Part shown: positions 35,441-44,214 of the stretch, piece by piece
Numbering within the stretch: the stretch's first letter is position 1
Layout of the letters: the number at the start of each line of letters is the position of its first letter
From: an uncultured Phycisphaerales bacterium
Lineage (GTDB): Bacteria > Planctomycetota > Phycisphaerae > Phycisphaerales > UBA1924
DNA: 57,560 bases
Direction: 5' to 3'
NCBI GenBank assembly: GCA_937858155.1
Contig: CALLYM010000074.1
Coordinates: forward strand, 1-57,560
The notes under the pieces: model-generated
Told to the model about the DNA's origin: nothing
Seen by the model: the letters and a program-made list of their open reading frames with translations, nothing else
The model's database searches: none
Translations under genes and position numbers: made by a program

Positions 35441-36931
35441 CTACTGAAGGCACTCGGTGTAGAACCCTGCGGCGTCCGCGTGCAGCTTGTCGCGGTCTTC
35501 GCGGCGCAGGTACATCATGTGACCTGCGCGGTAGCGTTGGATGCTGACGCGGGAGCGGTCGGGGGACTCAAGGTTCAGGTGGGAAAAGGTCTCGTCGGAG
35601 GCGAAGTAGGGCGTCGCGAGGTCGTAGAACCCGTTGCACACCATGACGCGGAGGTGCGGGTTGTCGTTGATCGCGCGGCGAAGGCCATCGGCGACCTCGG
35701 CATAACGATTGTCGGCGCCCAGGTCCCACGGGTGGACCTTGCCGGTCAGTACCTCGTACTTCAGCTTGCTCTCATAGTTGAGTTCAGCGCGGAGGTAGGC
35801 GTTGAGCGCTGAAGTGAACGGGCCGAGCACGAGCGCGTAGCTCGGATCATCCTCCGGGTTTGCCCCGGCCTCGTCGCGATCGATTCCCTTGTAGCGGCTG
35901 TCGAACCGCCCCACGGTGCGGGCCTGATCGCGCAGGAGTTCCTTGCAGAAGCGAGGCTGGTTCATACGCAGGTTGCACCGCTTCACAAAGTCCTTGGACA
36001 CGCCCGTCAGCTCGGCGAGCCGCGTCGCGACGCGATCGGCCTCCTCCGGGGAGAGCCTGTCGCCCTTCGCGAGCGCGGTGGCGTAGTCGCCCGCCGCGAA
36101 CGCCTCGCTGGCCTGCAGCGCCGACGGCAAGTCGGCGGTGGCGAGCTTGTGGTGGTAATAAGCGGTCGCGGTGTAGGACGGGAGGAAGAGCGGGTAGGGC
36201 CGGTCGTTGCCGGTGTCGAATTCCAGCGTCTGGAACTCGAGGACGGGAGAGACGAGCACGATCCCGTTGAGGTAGATACCAAGCTCACCCTGGAGGAGCG
36301 GGGCGAGGGCCGCGGCGCGGGTGGTACCGTAGCTTTCACCCGCGAGAAACTTGGGGGAGAGCCAGCGTTTGTGCTCAGTAATGTACAGGCGGATGAACTC
36401 CGCCACGGCCTGGGCATCGGCCCGCAGGCCGTGGAACTGGTGCGGGTCTTCGCCCTCGGCGGCGCGGCTGTAGCCGGTCGCGACGGGGTCTATGAATACG
36501 AGGTCGGTGAAGTCGAGCCAGGACGCGTCGTTGTCTGTCAGGCCGCCTGGGGGTGCGGGCGCTTCCCCCTCATCACCAAAGATCACGCGTCGCGGGCCCA
36601 TCGCACCCAGGTGCAGCCAGACGGACGAAGACCCAGGGCCGCCGTTGAACACGAATGTGATGGGCCGCTTCGAGAGGTTCTCCACGCCCGTGCGTTCGTA
36701 GGCGACGTGGAAGATGTAGGCTTTGACCTTGCCCAGGTCGTCGGCGAGCGGCATCCGCCCGGCGGTGGCTGTATAGGAAATCGGCTGCGAACCAACGGTG
36801 ACGGTGTGCTCGGTGATGATGGGTGCCGGCTCGGGCTTTGGCTCCTTGTTGTCCGCCGGTGGATCGGCACGCAGAGCGGCGGTGAGGGTGAGCGCGACGC
36901 ACGCGATGAGCAGGCGGGAGAGGGTCGGCAT
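35441..36931 (-). CDS. Serine carboxypeptidase-like protein (S10 family)
   Basis: 496 aa from ATG 36931, which gives a signal peptide (RLLIACVALTLTAALRA). S10 motifs: NGGPGSSSVWLHLGAMGPR, VFIDPVATGYSRA, LAGESYGTTRAAAL with the catalytic Ser in GESYG (about residue 199), an Asp in VMVCNGFYDLATPY (about 437) and a His in YRAGHMMYL (about 470). It is probably a periplasmic peptidase removing C-terminal residues. S10 proteins are well represented in planctomycetes. The DASS transporter is divergent, about 76 bases upstream. Confidence 0.9.
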   Translation of the reverse strand: MPTLSRLLIACVALTLTAALRADPPADNKEPKPEPAPIITEHTVTVGSQPISYTATAGRMPLADDLGKVKAYIFHVAYERTGVENLSKRPITFVFNGGPGSSSVWLHLGAMGPRRVIFGDEGEAPAPPGGLTDNDASWLDFTDLVFIDPVATGYSRAAEGEDPHQFHGLRADAQAVAEFIRLYITEHKRWLSPKFLAGESYGTTRAAALAPLLQGELGIYLNGIVLVSPVLEFQTLEFDTGNDRPYPLFLPSYTATAYYHHKLATADLPSALQASEAFAAGDYATALAKGDRLSPEEADRVATRLAELTGVSKDFVKRCNLRMNQPRFCKELLRDQARTVGRFDSRYKGIDRDEAGANPEDDPSYALVLGPFTSALNAYLRAELNYESKLKYEVLTGKVHPWDLGADNRYAEVADGLRRAINDNPHLRVMVCNGFYDLATPYFASDETFSHLNLESPDRSRVSIQRYRAGHMMYLRREDRDKLHADAAGFYTECLQ

Positions 36932-37007
36932 GGCGGAGGTTATAGCGGGACAGTGTGGGGTCGTTTCCCGGCCTCCGGCCACGGGGAAGTCGGGTACGCT
37001 CTGACGC

Positions 37008-38501
37008 GTGACCGCGACCAGTCCATTCCATGCCAGGCGTGTCGCCCTTCTTGCGCTCGGGCCCGTGCTGGGGACGATCGTCTGGTTGGCGCTGAGAGCG
37101 GCGGCGCCGTCGCTTTCACCGGCGGCCACACTCACCGCCGGGGTCGCGGTCTGGATGGGCACGTGGTGGATGACGGAGGCGGTGTCGATCGAGATTACAG
37201 GGTTGCTGCCCGTCGCGCTGATCCCGCTTCTCAGGCTCGGCACGCTGAAAGAGGCGTGCGCCCCGTACGCGAACGAGGTCATTTTTCTGTTCCTGGGGGG
37301 CATGATCATCGGGCAAGCGCTGGAGAAGTCCGGGCTGCACCGGCGGTTCGCGCTCGGTGTGGTCAGCGTCGTGGGGGCGAGTCCGCGCCGGCTCATCGCC
37401 GGGTTCCTGTGCGCCACGGCGATCATCAGCATGTGGGTGAGCAACGCCGCCGCCACAGTCATGATGATGCCGATCGCGATCTCCGTGTGCCTGCTGCTGG
37501 ACAGCGAGAAGGGGCGGGCGGGGGGCGACGATCCTGCGGCGCGGCAGGGGTTCGAGGCGTCGGTGCTGATTGCCGTGGCGTTCGGCGCGTCTATCGGCGG
37601 CATTGGCACGCTGGTCGGGACGCCGCCCATGTCCCAGATGAAGGCCTACATCGTGACGCAGCTGGGCGGCACGCTGACGTTTTCCGATTGGCTCAAGATC
37701 GGGCTCCCGGTGATGGGCGTCATGCTTCCGGCGGCGTGGGCGGCGATCTCGGTGCGTGCGGCGAAGCTGCCGACGCGGGACCTCGCGGACGTGCACGCTC
37801 TCGTGCAGCGTGAGATCCGGGGGCTTGGGCCGGTGCGGTGGCCGGAGTGGGCGGTGCTGGGCGTTTTCGGGCTGGCGGTGTTGCTCTGGGTCGCGTCGCC
37901 GTGGCTTTGCTCGCTTGTGAAGGAGAAGTGCGGTTACGACCTTCTCCTTGGGGACGCGACGATCGCGATCGGGGCGTCGCTCCTCCTGTTCGTACTGCCC
38001 TGGGATGGCCGGTGGTCGCGGCCCTTGCTGACGTGGGGTGACGCGGAGCGTCTGCCCTGGGGGGTGCTCGTGATGTTCGGGGGTGGACTGAGCCTGGCGG
38101 ACGCGATTACTCGGAACGGCCTGGACAAGGCGGTCGCGGACGCGGCGTCGGGTCTGAACGGTGCGCCGTTCCTTGTCGTGCTGTTCGTGCTGGCGCTGGG
38201 CGCAGTGGCGCTCACCGAGTTCGCGAGCAACACGGCCCTTGTGGCGGCGGGGCTGCCGGTGGTCGCGGCGTTAGCCAAAGCGATCCATATCCCCGCGATC
38301 CCGGCGTGCATGGTGCTGTCACTGGCCGCGAGCCTGGGGTTCATGATGCCCGCTGGGACGGCGCCCAACGCGCTGGTCTTCGGCACGGGGCGGATGACTA
38401 TGCGGCAGATGATGGTCGCGGGCTTCCGGCTGGATGTGATTACAGCGCTGCTCGTGCCGCTGGTGGTGTGGGGAGCATGGAAGCTGGGCCTGACGCCCTG
38501 A
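37008..38501 (+). CDS. DASS (SLC13) sodium/dicarboxylate or anion symporter
   Basis: 497 aa, GTG start at 37008. About 12 hydrophobic segments. The family signature SNTALVAAGLPVVAALAKAIHIP occurs in the second half, with a partial counterpart MWVSNAAATVMMMPIAISV in the first (SNA instead of SNT); GGIGTLVGTPPMSQMKAY is the first-half clamshell loop, with Met where Asn is usual. It likely takes up succinate-type dicarboxylates, citrate or an inorganic anion with Na+. The next gene is convergent. Confidence 0.9.
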   Translation: MTATSPFHARRVALLALGPVLGTIVWLALRAAAPSLSPAATLTAGVAVWMGTWWMTEAVSIEITGLLPVALIPLLRLGTLKEACAPYANEVIFLFLGGMIIGQALEKSGLHRRFALGVVSVVGASPRRLIAGFLCATAIISMWVSNAAATVMMMPIAISVCLLLDSEKGRAGGDDPAARQGFEASVLIAVAFGASIGGIGTLVGTPPMSQMKAYIVTQLGGTLTFSDWLKIGLPVMGVMLPAAWAAISVRAAKLPTRDLADVHALVQREIRGLGPVRWPEWAVLGVFGLAVLLWVASPWLCSLVKEKCGYDLLLGDATIAIGASLLLFVLPWDGRWSRPLLTWGDAERLPWGVLVMFGGGLSLADAITRNGLDKAVADAASGLNGAPFLVVLFVLALGAVALTEFASNTALVAAGLPVVAALAKAIHIPAIPACMVLSLAASLGFMMPAGTAPNALVFGTGRMTMRQMMVAGFRLDVITALLVPLVVWGAWKLGLTP

Positions 38502-38517
38502 CCGCCCTGCGCGGCGG

Positions 38518-39909
<1,392 letters not shown>

Positions 39910-40003
39910 GGATGATCTCCGGTGAGACATATGCAGTTTCATCGTGTTCATGTTCGTCATAGACGCCGCTGGCGTGCGGAGGGTTCGTCGGAGCACCGGC
40001 TCG

Positions 40004-40459
40004 TTAGCTGATGGCATACTCGCCCCACGTCGTGCTCGTCTCGCTGACACGCACACGCTCCACGACGAGCGTCTCGGGCAGGTGGTACGACTCGCCCTCC
40101 ACCTTCACCGTCGTGCCGAGCCTCCTAGACACAGACTCATAGATGTACTTGGCGAGGACTTCCGTCGTAGGGTCCTGGTGTTCAAAGACGATCAGGCGGT
40201 CCTTTGCGGCTTGAAGACCCGCGAGGGCGGGGTCCTCACTATTGATGGCCATGGCGTGGTCAAGGCGGTCCACGCAGTCCCAGACCGCCCATTTAAGTGC
40301 CTTGAAGTCGCACACCATGTCGTTCCCGTCGAGCTTCGTGCTGGACACCACCACTTCGATGTGCCTGGTGTGGCCGTGCGGAAAGCGGCATCGGCCCGGG
40401 TGCTTGTGGAGCATGTGACCGGACGCAATTTCAAAGACTTTGCACACGCGGAAGACCAT
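40004..40459 (-). CDS. 6-carboxytetrahydropterin synthase (QueD/PTPS family)
   Basis: 151 aa. The zinc-binding and catalytic pattern FEIASGHMLHKHPGRCRFPHGHTRHIEVV contains the Cys and the three His of PTPS-like enzymes; DFKALKWAV, LDHAMAIN and PTTEVLAKYI are the remaining family motifs. It probably makes a 6-carboxy or 6-pyruvoyl tetrahydropterin, most often for queuosine. Start ATG 40459 gives standard length; the frame remains open further 5' but without features. HtrA follows after about 94 bases. Confidence 0.88.
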   Translation of the reverse strand: MVFRVCKVFEIASGHMLHKHPGRCRFPHGHTRHIEVVVSSTKLDGNDMVCDFKALKWAVWDCVDRLDHAMAINSEDPALAGLQAAKDRLIVFEHQDPTTEVLAKYIYESVSRRLGTTVKVEGESYHLPETLVVERVRVSETSTTWGEYAIS

Positions 40460-40684
40460 CACGTGAGGGTATGCGATTAGGTGTGATTCCACAAAAATGA
40501 GGTGCGTCCGGGAATCTGCAGACGTCGTTCGATGAGGCTCGAAGAATTGGCGCTTGTGTGCGTGACTTGATTCAGCGGGCGTCCAACGATTGAATGCTCT
40601 GGGTACGTGTGGAAACGGGGGCAAGTGGTTTGAGCGGAGGGACGCGGTCTTCTCCGCTTTGGGTCTCCGTATGGGGAGGTACTC

Positions 40685-41020
40685 ATGAGTTCGGACAATG
40701 CGCCCGCAAGCCCGCCTCCGACACCTGCGCCGGCAGAACAAAGCAAGGGGGCGACCACGGCGGTGCTCGACCGGCCTCCGCCGCGGAACCTGCCGCACTT
40801 CAAGGTGATCCTGCACAACGACGACGTGAACACGCTGGAGCATGTGGTGCAGTCGCTGGTGGAGTTGACGCCGCTCGAGCCGCAGCGGGCGCTGGTGGTC
40901 ACGAAGGAAGCCAATGACTCGGGGCTCGCGCTGGTGCTGGTGACGCACCGCGAGCGCGCGGAGTTGTACCAGGAACAACTCCAGAGCAAGAGCCTGACGG
41001 TGACGATCGAGCCGGCGTAA
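40685..41020 (+). CDS. clpS: ATP-dependent Clp protease adaptor ClpS
   Basis: 111 aa. ClpS core FKVILHNDDVNTLEHVVQSL and VTKEANDSGLALVLVTHRERAELYQEQL; the family binds N-degron proteins and delivers them to ClpA/ClpP. The N-terminal 35 residues are Pro/Ala-rich and disordered, as usual. The gap 40460-40684 upstream contains no gene that I can support. Convergent with the S9 peptidase gene. Confidence 0.93.
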   Translation: MSSDNAPASPPPTPAPAEQSKGATTAVLDRPPPRNLPHFKVILHNDDVNTLEHVVQSLVELTPLEPQRALVVTKEANDSGLALVLVTHRERAELYQEQLQSKSLTVTIEPA

Positions 41021-41034
41021 CGGCTGGCCCCCCG

Positions 41035-43275
41035 CTACTTGGCGCCGGCGCTGAGGAATTCTCCTCCGGCCTTGATCTGCGCGGTGGACTTGGCGACATC
41101 CTGCCCGACCGGCTCGGCGCGGCCGCCCAGGTAGTGCGCGAGGAACGCTTCTGTCACCGCGTTGAAGGCGGTGTTGTTTTCCGGGCGTTGGAAGCCGTGG
41201 CCTTCGTCCGGGAAGAGGACGTAGGTGACCGGGATGTTCTTGCCCTGCATCGCGCTGACGATCTGGTCGCTCTCGCTCTGCTTGACGCGCGGATCATTCG
41301 CGCCCTGGCCGATGAGGAGCGGGCGCTGGATGGCGTCGACGCGCGTGATCGGGCTGCACTTCATCAAGAACGCGCGCCCTTCCTCCGTGCTGTTGTCTCC
41401 CATGCGCACGGTGAACAGCTTCATGGCGGGCGCCCAGTATGGCGGGATGGTGGAGAGCAGGGTCACGAGGTTGCTGGGGCCCACGATGTCCACGCCGCAG
41501 GCGAACGTGTCGGGCGTGAACGTGAGGCCCGCGAGCGTGGCGTAGCCCCCGTAGGAGCCGCCCATGATGGCGACCTTGTCTTTCTTCGCGACCTTGTGGT
41601 CGACGGCCCAGTTCACGGCGTCGAGCAGGTCGTTGTGCATCTTGCCGGACCATTCCTTGTTGCCAGCGTTGATGAAGCTTTTGCCCAGGCCGGTGCTGCC
41701 GCGGAAGTTCACGCTGAGCACTGCGTAGCCGCGGTTGGCGAGCCACTGGTGGTAGCCGTTGTAGCCCCAGGCATCTCGGGCCCAGGGACCGCCGTGCACG
41801 AGGAGCACCATGGGGATGGGGCCGTGGTCGGGGATGTTGTCGTGGTTGGCGTCTTCGCTGGGCGGGAGTGTGAGGTAGGAGACCATCGAGAGGCCGTCGC
41901 GGGTCTTCATTTCAAATGCGTTCATGGAGGCGAGGGGCTTGCCCTCCAGCGCCGGGCGGTTGGCGAAGAGGAATGTTGCCTTGCGCTTGCCGCCGGCGCG
42001 GTCATAGAGGTACGACGTGACGGGGCCGTTGTCCTTCATGTAAGCAACGACCCACTTCAAGTCGTCGAGCGAGCGGCTTGCGATGCTTACTTCGCCGTCG
42101 CTGACGGTTTTCAGGTAGTCCAGGTCCGCGCGGATGGACTCGTCGATGACGGTCCATTCGTTCCGCAGGCGGTTGAAGGACACGGCCTGCACCTTTCCGG
42201 TCGCCGGGTGCACGATCGTGCTTCCGGCGTCGGCCTTGTCGCTCTGTGCGATGACCTTCTTGGCGCCTGTCGTGGTGTCGATCTCGTACACCGCGGCGGT
42301 GTCACGCCCGCGGCTGTCCGTCATGTAGAGCGTCTTGCCGGTGGCGTCAAAGCCCACGGGCGCGGTGCTCAGCGTGTCTTCCATGGGGACGTTCTGCCAC
42401 TCAACAAACTCCTCGGCGTCGTTGTCGTAGCGGGTCCAGGAGTTGCCGCCATCGTCCGTGAAGGTCATGGCGAGGCGCATCTTGTAGTCATCGTCGAGCA
42501 CGATCTGTGCGAGCTGGTCGTTCTCGATGACGGGGACGAGGTGGCCCGTGGTAATGCTGACGCGGTGGAGGTCGTGGAACTGAGCATTGCGGTTGTTGAT
42601 GCCCACGACGATTTCATCAGGGAACTTGCTGGAGACGGCGCGGATTTCCGCGGCGGGCCGCAGCAGCTTGCCGCCGGGGAGCGTGATGGGGTTGCCGTCG
42701 GGGCCTGGGACGGAGTCAAAGGGCGTGAGGTCCTTGGCCTTCCCGGTGGCGACCTCGACGCTGAAGACCTTCCAGTTCTCGTCGCCGCCCTCGTCCTGCG
42801 TGTAGAGGACGTGGGTGTTGTCGTACGCCCACTGGTAGTTGCGGATGCCGCGCTTGGTGTCGTGGGTGATGGGCTTGGCCTGGTCGGCGTGGTCCACCGG
42901 GGCGACCCAGATGTTGAGGACACCGTCCACCGGCGCGAGCCATGAGAGGTGCGTGCCGTCGTGGGAGATCTGCGGGTTCGCGCGTTCGGGGTTGCCGAAG
43001 AGCACTGCGCGGGGGATGAGGGGGAAGGAGTTGGTGGTCTTCTCAACGACTGCTGCCGACGCGCCGGGCGCACCGGTCGCTCCCTGGGCACCCTTCGCGC
43101 CCGCAACGCCCTTGGCACCGCTTGCTCCTTGCGCGCCAGTGGCGCCTGTGGCCCCTTGTGCGCCACGTGCACCGGGCTTGTCGCTGGTGGCGCAGCCGCT
43201 TACCAGGGCGAGCGAGGTGAAACCGATCACGCAACCTCTGAGCAGGTTCGGGACATCAGTCGTGGAGTGCTTCAT
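41035..43275 (-). CDS. S9 prolyl oligopeptidase-family lipoprotein with collagen-like linker
   Basis: 746 aa from ATG 43275; the lipobox LVSGC places the lipid-modified Cys at residue 28. Residues 35-73 are thirteen uninterrupted Gly-X-Y triplets (GARGAQGATGATGAQG and on), rare between a lipoprotein anchor and a peptidase. Then a beta-propeller (repeats with DGTHLSWLAPVDG, YAYDNTHVLYTQDEGGDENW) and an alpha/beta hydrolase domain with catalytic Ser in MGGSYGGYA (about 576), Asp in NDPRV (about 661) and His in DEGHGF (about 691). It is probably a membrane-tethered oligopeptidase. Convergent with clpS. Confidence 0.93.
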   Translation of the reverse strand: MKHSTTDVPNLLRGCVIGFTSLALVSGCATSDKPGARGAQGATGATGAQGASGAKGVAGAKGAQGATGAPGASAAVVEKTTNSFPLIPRAVLFGNPERANPQISHDGTHLSWLAPVDGVLNIWVAPVDHADQAKPITHDTKRGIRNYQWAYDNTHVLYTQDEGGDENWKVFSVEVATGKAKDLTPFDSVPGPDGNPITLPGGKLLRPAAEIRAVSSKFPDEIVVGINNRNAQFHDLHRVSITTGHLVPVIENDQLAQIVLDDDYKMRLAMTFTDDGGNSWTRYDNDAEEFVEWQNVPMEDTLSTAPVGFDATGKTLYMTDSRGRDTAAVYEIDTTTGAKKVIAQSDKADAGSTIVHPATGKVQAVSFNRLRNEWTVIDESIRADLDYLKTVSDGEVSIASRSLDDLKWVVAYMKDNGPVTSYLYDRAGGKRKATFLFANRPALEGKPLASMNAFEMKTRDGLSMVSYLTLPPSEDANHDNIPDHGPIPMVLLVHGGPWARDAWGYNGYHQWLANRGYAVLSVNFRGSTGLGKSFINAGNKEWSGKMHNDLLDAVNWAVDHKVAKKDKVAIMGGSYGGYATLAGLTFTPDTFACGVDIVGPSNLVTLLSTIPPYWAPAMKLFTVRMGDNSTEEGRAFLMKCSPITRVDAIQRPLLIGQGANDPRVKQSESDQIVSAMQGKNIPVTYVLFPDEGHGFQRPENNTAFNAVTEAFLAHYLGGRAEPVGQDVAKSTAQIKAGGEFLSAGAK

Positions 43276-43348
43276 GGGGCACACCGTAGGACAGGGGTCG
43301 GTGGAACGCCCTCGTTCCGCGCGCCTGTTCAGGGTGCCTGACGGAGAA

Positions 43349-43432
43349 TGCCCAGGAGAGGATTTGAACCTCCAAGCCCTTGCGGGCGCTACCACCTCAA
43401 GGTAGTGCGTCTGCCAATTTCGCCACCTGGGC
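43349..43432 (-). tRNA. tRNA-Leu(GAG)
   Basis: 84 bases, class II. Acceptor GCCCAGG/CCTGGGC; anticodon stem CTACC/GGTAG around TTGAGGT with anticodon GAG; long variable arm; T arm GGAGG-TTCAAAT-CCTCT; base 73 A; CCA not encoded. This ordinary Leu tRNA is the reference for the odd class I GAG tRNA in the cluster at 17122. Confidence 0.95.
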
Positions 43433-43728
43433 GTTTGGTGGGGGAGAAGCATAAGGCGACAAGGGGCGGGGCGACAAGGCGAGAGCGGGGTCGTTTTTTG
43501 GGACCCGGCGGGCCCTGCGATACGCGGGCGCTGTTGTCAACCCGGGCGGCGGGAATTTCTGTCAGTCCGGGCGGGACACGCGGAGAGTCCGTTGCGCGTC
43601 GCGTGCAGCGATCAACCCGTACGCGCCCGCCCTGATCGGTCAATCTGAGCTTCGCGGCGTGCAGCCGGCTGATGCGCCCGTCGATGGTTCCTGCACGCCC
43701 GCACCGGGCGCACTTGGAGCGCGGAACC
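43433..43728. other. Gene-poor stretch
   Basis: About 296 bases between tRNA-Leu and the next gene. I see only simple GC-rich sequence and no convincing ORF, tRNA or terminator. Confidence 0.5.
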
Positions 43729-44196
43729 ATGAAGCACTTGCACCTCGGTGAACTCCTCGTCCGGCACAGCGTCATCACGGCCCAGCAGCGAGACCTGGTG
43801 CTGGCGGCGCAACGCGACCGCGGCGGCGCGTTCGGCGCGTTGGCGGAGGAGATGTTCGGCGTGAGCCCCGACGCCGTCGAGAAGGCATGGGCCGAGCAGT
43901 ACGCGTCGATCGCGCCGACGGTGGACCCGCGGGCCATGCAGATTTCGGGCGAGGCGCTCGAGTCCATCAGCCGACGGCAGGCCTGGCAGTTCCGGATGCT
44001 GCCGCTGGAGCGTCGCGGGGACGGCCTCATCGCCTGCACCACGCAGGACGGGCTGGTGCGTGCGCTGCGGTTCGCGGGTTGGCGGCTGGGCTACTCGTGC
44101 CAGTTCGTGCTCGCCGAGCCGGTGGCGCTGGGAGAGGCTCTCTGCACGCACTACCCGATGGCGGGCATGACGGCGGCGAGCGTCGCGGTCGCATGA
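43729..44196 (+). CDS. GspE/PilB N-terminal-domain-like protein (MshEN type)
   Basis: 155 aa from ATG 43729. HLGELLVRHSVITAQQRDLVLAAQRDRGG and the following AEEMFGVSPDAVEKAWAEQYA match the N-terminal domain of type II secretion / type IV pilus ATPases (T2SSE-N, MshEN), here without the ATPase. Such stand-alone domains bind c-di-GMP in some members. The rest is unrecognised. An in-frame upstream extension is rejected because it lacks the domain start. Located between tRNA-Leu and the convergent hydrolase fusion. Confidence 0.7.
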   Translation: MKHLHLGELLVRHSVITAQQRDLVLAAQRDRGGAFGALAEEMFGVSPDAVEKAWAEQYASIAPTVDPRAMQISGEALESISRRQAWQFRMLPLERRGDGLIACTTQDGLVRALRFAGWRLGYSCQFVLAEPVALGEALCTHYPMAGMTAASVAVA

Positions 44197-44214
44197 CGTT
44201 GGCTGGACGGGGGT

